This document shows, piece after piece, positions 46,735-56,396 of a stretch of 64,000 nt of DNA (the stretch's first letter is position 1; each line of letters opens with the position of its first letter). The stretch is taken from the NCBI RefSeq assembly GCF_011603255.1, contig NZ_JAANCM010000004.1, forward strand, positions 124,001-188,000, written 5' to 3'. The DNA comes from Ferranicluibacter rubi. Its GTDB lineage: Bacteria > Pseudomonadota > Alphaproteobacteria > Rhizobiales > Rhizobiaceae. The notes under the pieces were generated by a model that was not told the DNA's origin, ran no database searches, and saw nothing but the letters and a program-made list of their open reading frames with translations. Made by a program: the position numbers and the translations under genes.

Positions 46735-49362
46735 TCAGCGTCCGGTGATCTCGTCTTCCGTCGGCACGAGGATCTCGCGCTTGCCGGCATGGTTGGCCGC
46801 GCCGATGATGCCTTCCTTTTCCATGCGCTCGATCAGCGAGGCCGCCCGGTTGTAGCCGATGCCGAGACGGCGCTGGACATAGGAGGTCGAGGCCTTGCCG
46901 TCCCGCAGGACGATCGCCACGGCCTGGTCGTAAGGATCGTCGGACTCCGCCAGGTTGCCGGTGCCGGCCGGTCCGCCCCCACTGCCGCCCTCGTCGTCCT
47001 CGCCATCGTCCTCAGTGATCGCATCGAGATAGTCCGGCGATCCTTGCGTCTTCAGGTAGGAGACGATCTGCTCGACCTCGTTGTCCGAAACGAAGGGCCC
47101 ATGGACACGCTGGATGCGCCCGCCGCCGGCCATGTAGAGCATGTCGCCCTGCCCCAGCAGCTGTTCGGCGCCCTGCTCGCCGAGAATGGTGCGGCTGTCG
47201 ATCTTCGACGTCACCTGGAAGGAAATGCGGGTCGGGAAGTTCGCCTTGATCGTGCCGGTGATGACATCGACGGACGGACGCTGCGTTGCCATGATCACAT
47301 GGATGCCGGCGGCACGCGCCATCTGGGCCAGCCGCTGCACGGCCCCTTCGATGTCCTTGCCGGCCACCATCATGAGGTCGGCCATCTCGTCGATGATCAC
47401 GACGATATAGGGCATCGGCTGCAGATCGAACTCTTCCGTCTCGTAGGTCGCCTCGCCGGTCTGGCGATCGAAGCCGGTCTGCACCGTGCGGCTGATCGCC
47501 TCGCCCTTCTCCAGCGCCTGCTCGACGCGGGAGTTGAAGCCGTCGATATTGCGAACGCCGATCTTCGACATCTTCTTGTAGCGCTCTTCCATCTCGCGCA
47601 CCGTCCATTTCAGCGCCACGACGGCCTTCTTCGGATCGGTTACCACGGGCGAGAGCAGGTGCGGGATGCCGTCATAGACGGAGAGTTCGAGCATCTTCGG
47701 GTCGATCATGATCAGCCGGCACTGGTCCGGCGTCATGCGGTAGAGAATGGACAGGATCATCGTGTTGATCGCAACCGACTTGCCCGAGCCGGTGGTACCG
47801 GCGACGAGCAGATGCGGCATCTTGGCGATATCGGTGATGACAGGCTCGCCGCCGATCGTCTTGCCGAGCGCCATGGCGAGCTTCGCCTTGCTGCCTTCGA
47901 AGTCTCTGGAACCAATCAATTCGCGCAGGTAGACCGTCTCGCGGCGCTGGTTCGGCAGCTCGATACCGATAGCGTTGCGTCCCGGCACGACGGCGACGCG
48001 GGCGGCGATTGCACTCATCGAGCGGGCGATATCGTCGGCAAGGCCGATGACGCGGGAGGACTTGATGCCCGGTGCCGGCTCCAGTTCGTAGAGCGTGACG
48101 ACGGGTCCCGGACGGACATGGATGATCTCACCCTTGACGCCGAAGTCTTCGAGCACGCCTTCCAGCATACGGGCGTTCTGCTCCAGCGCATCCGCCGAGA
48201 GCGTCGCATCGCGCACGACGTTCTTCGGCTCGCTCAGGAACTCGAGCGGCGGCAGGGTAAAGGTACCGTCCCCATTGCCGCGCCGCTCGAACGCCGTTTC
48301 CGGAGCGCGCGGCCGCGGCTGTGCGGCAACGACGCGGCTGGGAACGGGCGCGCGCCGGGGAGCGGGAGCCGAATGCATGTCGTCATCGCCGGAGAGAAGG
48401 CCCGACGGCAGCATATCCGCGTCGTCCGCATCGTCCTCGTCTTCCGAATCATCCGTATCGAAGCCGGGATCGCGGCGCGGCGTGGCAGGACCATCGAGCG
48501 AAGGCTCGACCCGCACGGCGGACTTGCGCCGCACCGGCTCGTTCAGCGTGCCGAACTCGTCGTCGTTGAAATCATAAGGCTCGTCGAAATCCCGCTCTGC
48601 TGCCGGCGCGCGGCGGGCAAGACCGAAGAGGCGGCGGAAACGGGCCTGTGTCGTATAGCGCATATGCGTGAAGGCGCCGGCGAGGAACATGACGAACCCG
48701 CCGCCCGTCTCGTCGTCCTCGATCTCCTCGCGCACGGTCTTCGCCTTGCTGGGCGTGACGACCGGCACTTCCTCCTCGTCGGGATCGGCAACGCCGAAAA
48801 GGCCGGCGGCATAAACGAGGAAGACGGTTGCGGGAATGGCGATGATCGAGCCGAGCACGGTGGCGAAGGTGCCGGTCGGATACTCCCCGGTAATCAGCGC
48901 CGGCAGGCGCAGGATCATGTCGCCGAACACGCCGCCGAGACCGTTCGGCAAAGGCCAGGTGACGGGTGCCGGCACGCAAGACAGCGCCGCAGCGGCGAGA
49001 ACCGAGCCGACGAACCAGCAGGCGCCGCGCTTGATGATCTTGTCGAACGGCTTGTTGCCGATGAGAACCAGCGCCCAGGCCAGCACGGGCAGCAGCGCCA
49101 CGACGCTGCCGATCCCGAAGAACTGCATCATCCCGTCGGCAAAGGCCGCGCCGCCCGTGCCGAGGATGTTGGTCGGCGGGTTGGCCGTGGCATAGGAAAA
49201 GCTGGGGTCAGCGACGTTCCAGGTGGAAAGGGCGGCAACCGCCGCCATCAGCAGCGCAAACAGCGTGTAACCGGCAAGCGCCACCGACTGGCGCCACACG
49301 AATGCCGACAGCACGAACCTGCCGGACCGGGTGTCGAATGCCGCCTGATTGCTTCTTGCCAT
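46735..49362 (-). CDS. ftsK: DNA translocase FtsK
   Basis: FtsK/SpoIIIE translocase (875 aa), which pumps chromosomal DNA at the division septum and activates XerCD at dif. The N-terminal quarter has four to five membrane segments (about 20-200). A Pro/Glu/Asp-rich linker follows (about 200-380). The motor has Walker [15 protein letters not shown] (near 520) and Walker [16 protein letters not shown]. The C-terminal gamma winged helix ([20 protein letters not shown]) reads KOPS sites. ATG 49362 is used. A perfect CtrA box lies 104 bases upstream. Confidence 0.96.
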   Translation of the reverse strand: MARSNQAAFDTRSGRFVLSAFVWRQSVALAGYTLFALLMAAVAALSTWNVADPSFSYATANPPTNILGTGGAAFADGMMQFFGIGSVVALLPVLAWALVLIGNKPFDKIIKRGACWFVGSVLAAAALSCVPAPVTWPLPNGLGGVFGDMILRLPALITGEYPTGTFATVLGSIIAIPATVFLVYAAGLFGVADPDEEEVPVVTPSKAKTVREEIEDDETGGGFVMFLAGAFTHMRYTTQARFRRLFGLARRAPAAERDFDEPYDFNDDEFGTLNEPVRRKSAVRVEPSLDGPATPRRDPGFDTDDSEDEDDADDADMLPSGLLSGDDDMHSAPAPRRAPVPSRVVAAQPRPRAPETAFERRGNGDGTFTLPPLEFLSEPKNVVRDATLSADALEQNARMLEGVLEDFGVKGEIIHVRPGPVVTLYELEPAPGIKSSRVIGLADDIARSMSAIAARVAVVPGRNAIGIELPNQRRETVYLRELIGSRDFEGSKAKLAMALGKTIGGEPVITDIAKMPHLLVAGTTGSGKSVAINTMILSILYRMTPDQCRLIMIDPKMLELSVYDGIPHLLSPVVTDPKKAVVALKWTVREMEERYKKMSKIGVRNIDGFNSRVEQALEKGEAISRTVQTGFDRQTGEATYETEEFDLQPMPYIVVIIDEMADLMMVAGKDIEGAVQRLAQMARAAGIHVIMATQRPSVDVITGTIKANFPTRISFQVTSKIDSRTILGEQGAEQLLGQGDMLYMAGGGRIQRVHGPFVSDNEVEQIVSYLKTQGSPDYLDAITEDDGEDDEGGSGGGPAGTGNLAESDDPYDQAVAIVLRDGKASTSYVQRRLGIGYNRAASLIERMEKEGIIGAANHAGKREILVPTEDEITGR

Positions 49363-49465
49363 GGAAAAATCTGCCTGTCCTGATCGCCGAAGCGCCCCGA
49401 TCGTCCGAAACGCCCCGATCGTCTGAAAGAAAAGGCGCCCCAGCCCGCAGGGTAGGCAGAGAGGG

Positions 49466-49480
49466 TTAAAGGTCCATTAA
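49466..49480. promoter_or_regulatory. Perfect CtrA-type box upstream of ftsK
   Basis: TTAA-AGGTCCA-TTAA is an exact CtrA full site 104 bases before the ftsK start codon and 57 bases past the end of the next gene's stop codon region. Division genes are classical CtrA targets, so function is plausible. Confidence 0.65.
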
Positions 49481-49537
49481 CCATGCCCGCCTGAATGGCA
49501 CGGGCCGGCCAAAATCGACGTGTGACCCGTCCTGACC

Positions 49538-49870
49538 CTACAGGACCGCCTGATCGCCGATGCCGAGCGCCCGCTGCGCATCCCGCACCCGCTCCGGCGC
49601 ATCCGCCAGCTTGTAGCCAGCCTCAACGAGCCGCGTCGTGTGGATCTTGTTGTAGATGAACGCCCAGATGATGCCGACGATGAACCAGCCGAGACCGACG
49701 CCGATGAAGCCGGCGATCATGCCCACGACGATCATGCCGAGCCCGAGCCCCACATCGCCTCGCAGCAGCGCCGGAATGCCGCCGAAGAAGAGACTGGTCC
49801 AGCTGAAGCCGTAATATCCGATCTTCGTGATGCCGGTGGCGGGATGTTGCAGGCGGATCGCAGTGGCCAT
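49538..49870 (-). CDS. Small two- to three-helix membrane protein
   Basis: A 110-residue protein with hydrophobic segments about 22-38 (FSWTSLFFGGIPALL) and 42-75 (a long glycine-rich stretch around GMIVVGMIAGFIGVGLGWF). A C-terminal soluble tail begins YNKIHTTRLVEAGYKLADAP. The layout resembles DUF2628-type and other small inner-membrane proteins with an aromatic start, but I cannot assign a family with confidence. The ATG at 49870 follows AAAGAGGGC; a longer in-frame start at 49993 lies in the region before and is unlikely. Function unknown. Confidence 0.7.
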   Translation of the reverse strand: MATAIRLQHPATGITKIGYYGFSWTSLFFGGIPALLRGDVGLGLGMIVVGMIAGFIGVGLGWFIVGIIWAFIYNKIHTTRLVEAGYKLADAPERVRDAQRALGIGDQAVL

Positions 49871-50012
49871 GATGCCCTCTTTTAGAAAAACCGGAAGTTG
49901 AAAATATTTCCCCGCGAAGTCAATCGGCAACGCGCATGCCGTGGGGAAAATCGCGGACGCCGAAAGCCTGCCGGAGAACAGAGGACCCGCCAAGGAACCG
50001 CCAGAACGGGAA

Positions 50013-50038
50013 AAGCCCGGCAGATGACTGCCGGGCTT
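50013..50038 (-). terminator. Terminator downstream of amtB
   Basis: AAGCCCGGCAG (50013-50023) pairs with CTGCCGGGCTT (50028-50038) over ATGA. On the minus strand the stem runs into TTTTCCC, about 60 bases after the amtB stop. Confidence 0.8.
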
Positions 50039-50098
50039 GACGAACCTGCGCCTGAGGCGGGTTGGAGACCGGCTTTCGGCCGATCTCCCGCGAAGCGC

Positions 50099-51466
50099 TT
50101 ACGAGTGGTAGGCAGCTTCGCCATGGCTTGCGAGGTCGAGACCTTCGCGCTCGGCTTCCACCGGTACGCGCAGGCCGACGATGACGTCCACGAGCTTGTA
50201 GAGGATCGCCGAACCGATGCCGCACCAGATGATGGTGATGCCGACGGCCTTGATCTGCGTGACGACCTGAGCACCCATGGTGATGCCTTCGGCATAGCCG
50301 ATGCCGCCCAGCGAGGCGCTGGCGAAGACGCCGGTTGCGATGGCGCCGAAGATGCCGCCGACGCAGTGAACGCCGAAGACGTCAGCCGTGTCGTCGTAAC
50401 CGAACTTGTTCTTCACGACCGAGACGAAGAAGTAGCAAAGCGGCGAGACCACGAGGCCGAGAACGATGGCACCCATGGGGCCGACGATGCCGGCAGCCGG
50501 GGTGACGGCAACGAGGCCGGCAACCATGCCCGAAGCGCCGCCGAGCATGGAGGCCTTGCCGCGGGTGAAGGTTTCCACGATCGACCAGGAAACGATGGCA
50601 GCTGCCGTCGCGACGAAGGTGTTGACCGTTGCGAGCATTGCGCCGCCGGACGCTTCGAGGTTGGAACCGGCGTTGAAGCCGAACCAGCCGACCCAGAGCA
50701 TGGATGCACCGACCATCGTCAGAGTCATCGAATGCGGGGCCATCATGTCCTTGCCGAAGCCGGTGCGCTTGCCGACCATAATGGCGCCGAGGAGACCGGC
50801 AACACCAGCATTGATGTGCACGACCGTGCCGCCTGCGAAGTCAAGCGCGCCCATCTTGAAGAGGAGGCCGTTGGCATCCCAGACCATATGTGCGACCGGG
50901 AAGTACACGAACGTGACCCAGAGGGCGCAGAACAGGACGGCAGCCGAGAACTTGATGCGTTCGGCAAACGCGCCGACGATGAGGGCGGGCGTGATGGCCG
51001 CGAACGTCATCTGGAAGACCACGAAGATGTATTCGGGAATGACGACGCCGGCGGAGAAGGTCGCCGCCGTGGAGTCCTTGGTTACGCCCGAAAGGAACAT
51101 CTTGGCGGTGCCGCCCCAGTAGGCGCTCTCGGATCCGCCGAAGGCGAAGGAGTAGCCATAGGTGACCCAGATGAGCATGACGGTGGCGCCGATGACGGTG
51201 CACTGCATGAGAACCGACAGCATGTTCTTGGTGCGCACCAGGCCGCCGTAGAACAGGGCGAGGCCGGGGATGAGCATGAAGAGGACCAGGATGGTCGAGA
51301 CGAACATGAAGGCGGTGTCGCCCTTGTCCGGAACGGGCAGAGCAGCTGCCGTTTCGGCAACGGCCGGCACCGCGGTGTCCTGGGCAAATGCGACAACCGG
51401 CGCCAGGAAGGCGGCCGTTGCGGCACCGAAGCGCCCGAGGGTTGTCGAGAATGTGTGAGATGTCAT
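50099..51466 (-). CDS. amtB: Ammonium transporter AmtB
   Basis: Ammonium channel (455 aa) with a cleavable N-terminal signal (cleavage near FAQD, residue 28) and 11 membrane segments. The Amt signature region is [20 protein letters not shown], carrying the first pore histidine, with the second in FGVHCVGGIFGAI. Twin-Phe and Trp residues of the ammonium vestibule are present in ALFYGGLVRTKN and YFPVAHMVWDANG. It lies 30 bases after glnK in a glnK-amtB operon, so GlnK can dock on and block it when nitrogen is ample. A terminator follows. Confidence 0.96.
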   Translation of the reverse strand: MTSHTFSTTLGRFGAATAAFLAPVVAFAQDTAVPAVAETAAALPVPDKGDTAFMFVSTILVLFMLIPGLALFYGGLVRTKNMLSVLMQCTVIGATVMLIWVTYGYSFAFGGSESAYWGGTAKMFLSGVTKDSTAATFSAGVVIPEYIFVVFQMTFAAITPALIVGAFAERIKFSAAVLFCALWVTFVYFPVAHMVWDANGLLFKMGALDFAGGTVVHINAGVAGLLGAIMVGKRTGFGKDMMAPHSMTLTMVGASMLWVGWFGFNAGSNLEASGGAMLATVNTFVATAAAIVSWSIVETFTRGKASMLGGASGMVAGLVAVTPAAGIVGPMGAIVLGLVVSPLCYFFVSVVKNKFGYDDTADVFGVHCVGGIFGAIATGVFASASLGGIGYAEGITMGAQVVTQIKAVGITIIWCGIGSAILYKLVDVIVGLRVPVEAEREGLDLASHGEAAYHS

Positions 51467-51496
51467 GTGAAGAAAGCTCCCTCTAACAGCCGTTGC

Positions 51497-51853
<357 letters not shown>

Positions 51854-51923
51854 TCATCTGCGGCTCACGTGCCGTCTTTGCATGCCGATGAGCCTTGTTT
51901 CCCCAACGACCGCTCAGTTCTAT

Positions 51924-51938
51924 TCAAAGCGCGTGCCA
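51924..51938 (-). promoter_or_regulatory. Sigma-54 (-24/-12) promoter of glnK-amtB
   Basis: On the minus strand TGGCACG-CGCT-TTGA matches the RpoN consensus TGGCACG-N4-TTGC, with GA in place of GC at -12. It lies about 90 bases before glnK, the expected site for NtrC-dependent expression under nitrogen limitation. Confidence 0.7.
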
Positions 51939-52047
51939 GTTCCGCGTCAGTGCGAAAAATAGATGAAAAGTCACCAAATCACCGCATTCGCCGACGAGAC
52001 GCCGATGAAACGTTAAATATTCGCCAGATTTTCAGGCTAAAAATTGC

Positions 52048-52065
52048 GCAAATTTAAAAATTTGC
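52048..52065 (-). terminator. AT-rich hairpin downstream of tesB
   Basis: GCAAATTT (52048-52055) pairs with AAATTTGC (52058-52065). On the minus strand it is followed by GCAATTTTTAG, just past the tesB stop. It is probably a weak terminator; it also lies upstream of glnK, so an operator role is possible. Confidence 0.45.
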
Positions 52066-52072
52066 TGAATAA

Positions 52073-52957
52073 TTAGTCATTTGCCTTTTTCCGAATCAGT
52101 CCTTCCTGAGCGACGGATGCGATCAGGTTTCCGGAGCGATCGAACAGGCTGCCGCGGTTCATGCCGCGCGCGCCACTCGTGCTGGGGCTGTCCTGCGTAT
52201 AGAGCAGCCAGTCGTCGAGCTTCACCGGACGGTGGAACCACATGGCGTGGTCGAGGCTCGCTACCTGCAGGCTGCGGTCGAAGATCGAGGTGCCGTGGGC
52301 GCGCAGCGATGTGTCGAGCAACGTCATGTCGGAGAGATAGGCGAGCACCGCCGCCTGCAGCGGCCGGTCGTCCGGCACGGCCCCGGTCGCCTTGACCCAG
52401 ACATGCTGGACCGGCTCCTGCCGCTCGCGCGAGAAATAGTGCTTCAGCGATACCGGGCGGATTTCGATCGGCCGCGGCTGCTCCCAGTATCGCCGGATCG
52501 CCTCCGGCGCGTTCGCCAGAAACATCGCCTTCATCTCGGCTTCGCCCATCAGCTCTTCCGGCTGCGCGACCGTTGGCGGCGACACCTGATGGTCGAGCCC
52601 CTCTTCCTCCACCTGAAAGGAAGCCGACAGCGCGAAGATCGCCGCGCCATGCTGGATCGCCACCACGCGCCGCGTGGTGAAGCTGCCGCCATCGCGGATC
52701 CGGTCGACCTCGTAGATGATCGGCACGGCGGGATCGCCCGGCCGCATGAAATAGGCGTGAAGCGAATGCACGAAGCGATCCGCAGTCACCGTGCGCTGCG
52801 CGGCTACCAGCGCCTGCCCGATCACCTGCCCGCCGAACACCCTCTGCCAGCCGACCTGCGGCGACACGCCGCGGAAGAGATTTTCCTCCAGCTTCTCCAA
52901 GTCAAGCGTCTGGAGGAGCACATCCATGGCAGTTTCGGTTGGGGCATCATTGGACAT
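52073..52957 (-). CDS. tesB: Acyl-CoA thioesterase II
   Basis: Double hot-dog thioesterase (294 aa) hydrolysing medium- and long-chain acyl-CoAs. The first domain has the family start LEENLFRGVSPQVGWQRVFGGQV and the conserved HSLHAYFMRPGD. The second has YLSDMTLLDTSLRAHG (catalytic Asp), ASLDHAMWFHRPVKLDDW and a C-terminal SIASVAQEGL-type strand with the catalytic Gln, here in LIASVAQEGLIR. The ATG at 52957 follows GGAG; a further upstream in-frame ATG at 52984 adds nine residues. It is divergent from the UbiH-type gene. Confidence 0.94.
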   Translation of the reverse strand: MSNDAPTETAMDVLLQTLDLEKLEENLFRGVSPQVGWQRVFGGQVIGQALVAAQRTVTADRFVHSLHAYFMRPGDPAVPIIYEVDRIRDGGSFTTRRVVAIQHGAAIFALSASFQVEEEGLDHQVSPPTVAQPEELMGEAEMKAMFLANAPEAIRRYWEQPRPIEIRPVSLKHYFSRERQEPVQHVWVKATGAVPDDRPLQAAVLAYLSDMTLLDTSLRAHGTSIFDRSLQVASLDHAMWFHRPVKLDDWLLYTQDSPSTSGARGMNRGSLFDRSGNLIASVAQEGLIRKKAND

Positions 52958-53035
52958 TGCGCGGTCTCCGGCGGTAGGAAGCATGAGGTCGATGATCTAT
53001 ATAGTGCGCAAGCACAAGAGCGAAGGACGAGACGG

Positions 53036-54247
53036 ATGATCGATCTATTGGTGGCAGGCGGCGGATATGTCGGGCTTTCGCTGGCGGTCGCCGTCAAGAC
53101 GGCAGCGCCGCACCTCTCGGTGACGCTGATCGACGGCGCACCGGACGGCGCCTGGCGCGGCGACGAGCGGGCGTCCGCTATTGCAGCCGCCGCTTCCTCC
53201 ATGCTCGACGTCCTGAGGATCTGGCAGACGATCGCGCCGGAAGCCGAGCCGATCCGCCGCATGGTCATCACGGATTCCAAGACTGCCGATCCCGTCCGCC
53301 CTGTCTTCCTCACCTTCGAGGGCGACCCGGATGCGGATCGCCCCTTCGCCCATATGGTCCCGAACGTCGCGCTCGTCGGCGCGCTGCGCGACAAGGCGGC
53401 AAGCCTCGGCATCGACATCCGCCCCTCGACGACCGCAAGCGGCTTCACCGCAGACGAACACGCCGTTCGGCTGAAGCTTGCCGATGGCGGCGAAATCGAG
53501 GCCCGCCTGCTCGTCGCCTGCGACGGCGTGCGCTCGAAGCTGCGCGATGCTGCCGGCATCAAGACCGTGAATTTCGATTATGGGCAGTCCGGCATCGTCA
53601 CCACGGTCGAGCACGAGCGGCCGCATGACGGCACCGCCGAGGAGCACTTCCTGCCGGCCGGCCCGTTCGCCACCTTGCCTCTGCGCGGCAACCGCTCGTC
53701 GCTCGTCTGGACCGAGCGGACGGAGGACGCGAACCGCCTCATCGACAGCGACGACCTCGTCTTCGAGGCCGAACTGGAACGCCGCTTCGGCTACAAGCTC
53801 GGCGCCTTGAAGGTGGTCGGCGGACGCCGCGCCTTTCCGCTCGGGCTGACGCTCGCGCGCGCCTTCGTCGCCAATCGCTTCGCGCTGGCCGGCGATTCGG
53901 CCCATGGCATCCACCCCATTTCCGGGCAGGGCCTCAATCTCGGGTTCAAGGATGTGGCGGCATTGGCCGAAACCATCGTCGATGCCGATCGGCTCGGGCT
54001 CGACATCGGCTCGCTCGCCGTCCTCGAGCGCTACCAGACCTGGCGCCGCTTCGACACGGTCCGCATGGGGGTGACGACGGATGTGCTGAACCGCCTGTTT
54101 TCCAACGACATTATGCCCGTGCGCATGCTGCGCGACCTCGGCCTCGGCATCGTGGATCGCCTGACCCCGCTCAAATCCTTCTTCATCCGCCAAGCGGGAG
54201 CCGCCGCAAGCAGCGATCCAAAGCTCCTGACGGGCAAGGCTATCTGA
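53036..54247 (+). CDS. UbiH/COQ6-family FAD-dependent hydroxylase
   Basis: Flavin monooxygenase (403 aa) of the UbiH/UbiF/UbiL/COQ6 family, which hydroxylates the ring during ubiquinone synthesis. The FAD fold is near the start (LLVAGGGYVGLSLAVAVK). The DG motif VACDGVRSKLR and the second FAD motif FALAGDSAHGIHPISGQGLN, followed by LGFKDVAALAE, are the family hallmarks. Which ring position it hydroxylates (C1, C5 or C6) cannot be read; rhizobial UbiL-type enzymes can do more than one. ATG 53036 follows GAAGGACGAG. It is divergent from tesB. Confidence 0.9.
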   Translation: MIDLLVAGGGYVGLSLAVAVKTAAPHLSVTLIDGAPDGAWRGDERASAIAAAASSMLDVLRIWQTIAPEAEPIRRMVITDSKTADPVRPVFLTFEGDPDADRPFAHMVPNVALVGALRDKAASLGIDIRPSTTASGFTADEHAVRLKLADGGEIEARLLVACDGVRSKLRDAAGIKTVNFDYGQSGIVTTVEHERPHDGTAEEHFLPAGPFATLPLRGNRSSLVWTERTEDANRLIDSDDLVFEAELERRFGYKLGALKVVGGRRAFPLGLTLARAFVANRFALAGDSAHGIHPISGQGLNLGFKDVAALAETIVDADRLGLDIGSLAVLERYQTWRRFDTVRMGVTTDVLNRLFSNDIMPVRMLRDLGLGIVDRLTPLKSFFIRQAGAAASSDPKLLTGKAI

Positions 54248-54287
54248 AAGACCGGCCGGGCATGTTTGATTTGCCGCACCGGGACCA

Positions 54288-54476
54288 TCAGTCCTCGATC
54301 TTGCGGGCCTCGGAAATCAGCATGATGGGAATGCCGTCGCGGATGGGATAGGCGAGCCGCGCCTTCTCCGAGACGAGTTCGTTTTCCGCAGCGCTATAGC
54401 TCAGCCGCCCTTTGGTCAGCGGGCAGACGAGAAGCTCGAGCAGCTTCGGGTCGACGCGGCGGGTTCTCTCGTCCAC
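54288..54476 (-). CDS. Trm112-family (UPF0434) protein
   Basis: A 62-residue zinc-ribbon-like protein, [20 protein letters not shown], ending with [16 protein letters not shown]. The [11 protein letters not shown] stretch is the hallmark of the Trm112/UPF0434 family. In eukaryotes Trm112 activates tRNA and rRNA methyltransferases; the bacterial short form is poorly known. Here only one of the usual zinc cysteines (in VCPL) is evident, so metal binding is doubtful. It starts with GTG eight bases after the LON-domain gene on the same strand, so the two are an operon. Confidence 0.85.
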   Translation of the reverse strand: MDERTRRVDPKLLELLVCPLTKGRLSYSAAENELVSEKARLAYPIRDGIPIMLISEARKIED

Positions 54477-54484
54477 AGCAGGGC

Positions 54485-55150
54485 CTATTGCAGCATGGTT
54501 TCGATGTCGCCGAAGGTCTTCGCCAGCACGATCTCGGTGATCGCGATCAGCGTGTCGGCCCGCGTCTTCAGGTCCGGCGCTTCCAGCAGCGCCTGCTTTT
54601 CGGCCGGGCCGTAGGGCAGCATCATCGCCATGGAGTTGACCAGCGTCGTGTTGCCGGCGCGCTCCACGCTCTCCCAGTCGGCTTCCAGCTTGTTGGTGTC
54701 GAGATAGGCCTTGAAGGCGGCCAGCAGCGCTTCGCGATCCACCTGCGCTTCGTCTTCGGATTCCGTGAGATCGCCGGCAAACGGCGTTATCTTGAAAGTC
54801 CGATACCCCTTGACCGGGTGCATCTCGTCGAACAGGCGGAAACGGCAGATGCCGGTCAGCGAGGTAATGTAGCGCCCGTCCTCCATCTCGGCAAACGACG
54901 TGATGCGGCCGACGCAGCCAACCTGACACAGCGCCTGGCTATTCTCGCTGTGATCGGTCAGCGAGGGCTGCACCATGCCGATCAGGCGGTTGCCGCAGAG
55001 CGCGTCGTCGAACATGGCGAGGTAGCGCGGCTCGAAGATGTTGAGCGGCAGCTGCGAGCCCGGCAGCAGCAGAACGCCGGTCAGCGGAAACACCGGAATG
55101 ACGTCCGGAATATCCCTCGGCTTCAGGTAACGTGCATTTCCGACCTGCAT
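54485..55150 (-). CDS. LON peptidase substrate-binding domain protein
   Basis: A 221-residue stand-alone LON N-terminal (substrate-binding) domain with no ATPase or protease part. The domain opens [20 protein letters not shown] and continues [14 protein letters not shown] and [17 protein letters not shown], the classical LON fold, with C-terminal helices. Such proteins are widespread in alphaproteobacteria, possibly as adaptors or relatives of cereblon-type folds; function unknown. I start at the ATG at 55150; an in-frame ATG at 55192 would add 14 residues. The downstream Trm112-like gene is likely co-transcribed. Confidence 0.88.
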   Translation of the reverse strand: MQVGNARYLKPRDIPDVIPVFPLTGVLLLPGSQLPLNIFEPRYLAMFDDALCGNRLIGMVQPSLTDHSENSQALCQVGCVGRITSFAEMEDGRYITSLTGICRFRLFDEMHPVKGYRTFKITPFAGDLTESEDEAQVDREALLAAFKAYLDTNKLEADWESVERAGNTTLVNSMAMMLPYGPAEKQALLEAPDLKTRADTLIAITEIVLAKTFGDIETMLQ

Positions 55151-55312
55151 CTCAGGCAAACTCCGCCGTATCTCGGGCAACGGACCGATCATCGGCCCGT
55201 CCGCCTCGCATTATGGGATGACATGGTGCGCTTGCCGGAAATCTCAAGCGGGAAACATGGCTGGGAGATGCGGCATGTCGAACCGGAGGAAACGGCTCCG
55301 GCGCGAAAAAGT

Positions 55313-56311
55313 TCACGAGAACAGGATGGCCGACATCTTGCGGCGTGCCGACAGCGTTGCCGGATCGGCAGGTCCCCAAACCTCGAAGAAGGCAACCAGC
55401 GCCCGGCGGGCGCCATCGTCGTCAAACGCGCGGTCGCGCCGCATGATCGTCAGCAGATGCTCGGCCGCCGTCTGTCGGTCGCCCTCCACATTGCGGATCT
55501 TGGCAAGGTTCAGCCGGGCGGCATGATCGTCGGGATCGGCAAGAAGGGCAGCTTCCAGCGCCTTAGGGTCGCCCAGCTTGCGCGCTTCGTCGATCTGATC
55601 GAGCCGCTTGAGAAGGGCGGAGACCTGCGGATCGGCCTTCTGCTCGTCGGAAAGCTCCGACAGGATCTCGCGCGCCTGATCGAGCGCGTCCGATGCAATC
55701 ATCACCTCGACAAGCCCGGCGCGCGCCGGCAGGCTTTCCGGCTCGACCTGAAGCACGGAGGCGAAGATGCCGCCGGCATTCTGCAGGTCGCCGGCGTCCA
55801 GCAGCTGCTTCGCTTCGGCAAGCGCCGCTTCGATCTCTGCTGCCTGATCGTCGATCATGGGACCTGCGATTTTCTCGATAAAGGCCCGGATCTGGCTTTC
55901 CGGAACGGCACCCATGAAACCATCCGCCGGACGACCGTCAACGAAGGCGACAACGGCGGGAATGGACTGGATGCCGAGCTGGCCGGCGATCGAAGGGTGA
56001 TCGTCGATGTTCATCTTGACGAGCTTCACGCGCCCGCCCGCTTCCGTCACCACCTTCTCGATGATCGGCGTCAGCTGCTTGCACGGGCCGCACCAGGGCG
56101 CCCAGAAATCGACCAGCACCGGCAGGCCACGGGAGGCCTCCAGCACGTCGCGGGCAAAGGTGGCCGTCGTCGTGTCGGAGATCAATGGACCGCTCGTTGC
56201 GGGCGCAACGGCGGCAGGCGATGGCGACGCCGTTGCGGGCGCGCCGCCATAGGTGGCCGTCGCGCTCATCTGGCTGCCGTAGGAACCGGAATAGGGATTG
56301 TTGCCGCTCAT
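55313..56311 (-). CDS. Thioredoxin-fold co-chaperone (YbbN/CnoX-like)
   Basis: A 332-residue protein with a Gly/Ser/Pro/Ala-rich N-terminal extension (about 1-45). A thioredoxin domain (about 46-155) with the full WCGPC active site (Cys74, Cys77) follows, and then a TPR-like helical region (about 160-330) with repeated LLAD, EARKLGD and DPDDHAARLNLAK motifs. The domain order matches E. coli YbbN/CnoX, a thioredoxin-like holdase that hands oxidised proteins to GroEL and DnaK. E. coli CnoX lacks the CXXC pair, but this one keeps it, as Caulobacter CnoX does. ATG 56311 follows CAAGGAGC. Confidence 0.87.
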   Translation of the reverse strand: MSGNNPYSGSYGSQMSATATYGGAPATASPSPAAVAPATSGPLISDTTTATFARDVLEASRGLPVLVDFWAPWCGPCKQLTPIIEKVVTEAGGRVKLVKMNIDDHPSIAGQLGIQSIPAVVAFVDGRPADGFMGAVPESQIRAFIEKIAGPMIDDQAAEIEAALAEAKQLLDAGDLQNAGGIFASVLQVEPESLPARAGLVEVMIASDALDQAREILSELSDEQKADPQVSALLKRLDQIDEARKLGDPKALEAALLADPDDHAARLNLAKIRNVEGDRQTAAEHLLTIMRRDRAFDDDGARRALVAFFEVWGPADPATLSARRKMSAILFS

Positions 56312-56396
56312 CGAATGCTCCTTGCAGGGACCATGCGCAGCCCCGATCCTCGTCCTTACCGGATGTGCTCCGGCCATTGCCCTCAAAGATCGTATG

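Noticed and set aside
46699-49383. An 894-codon open frame on the plus strand opposite ftsK
   Set aside because: It has no ribosome site or domain, and its composition is that of a reverse-complement shadow of ftsK.
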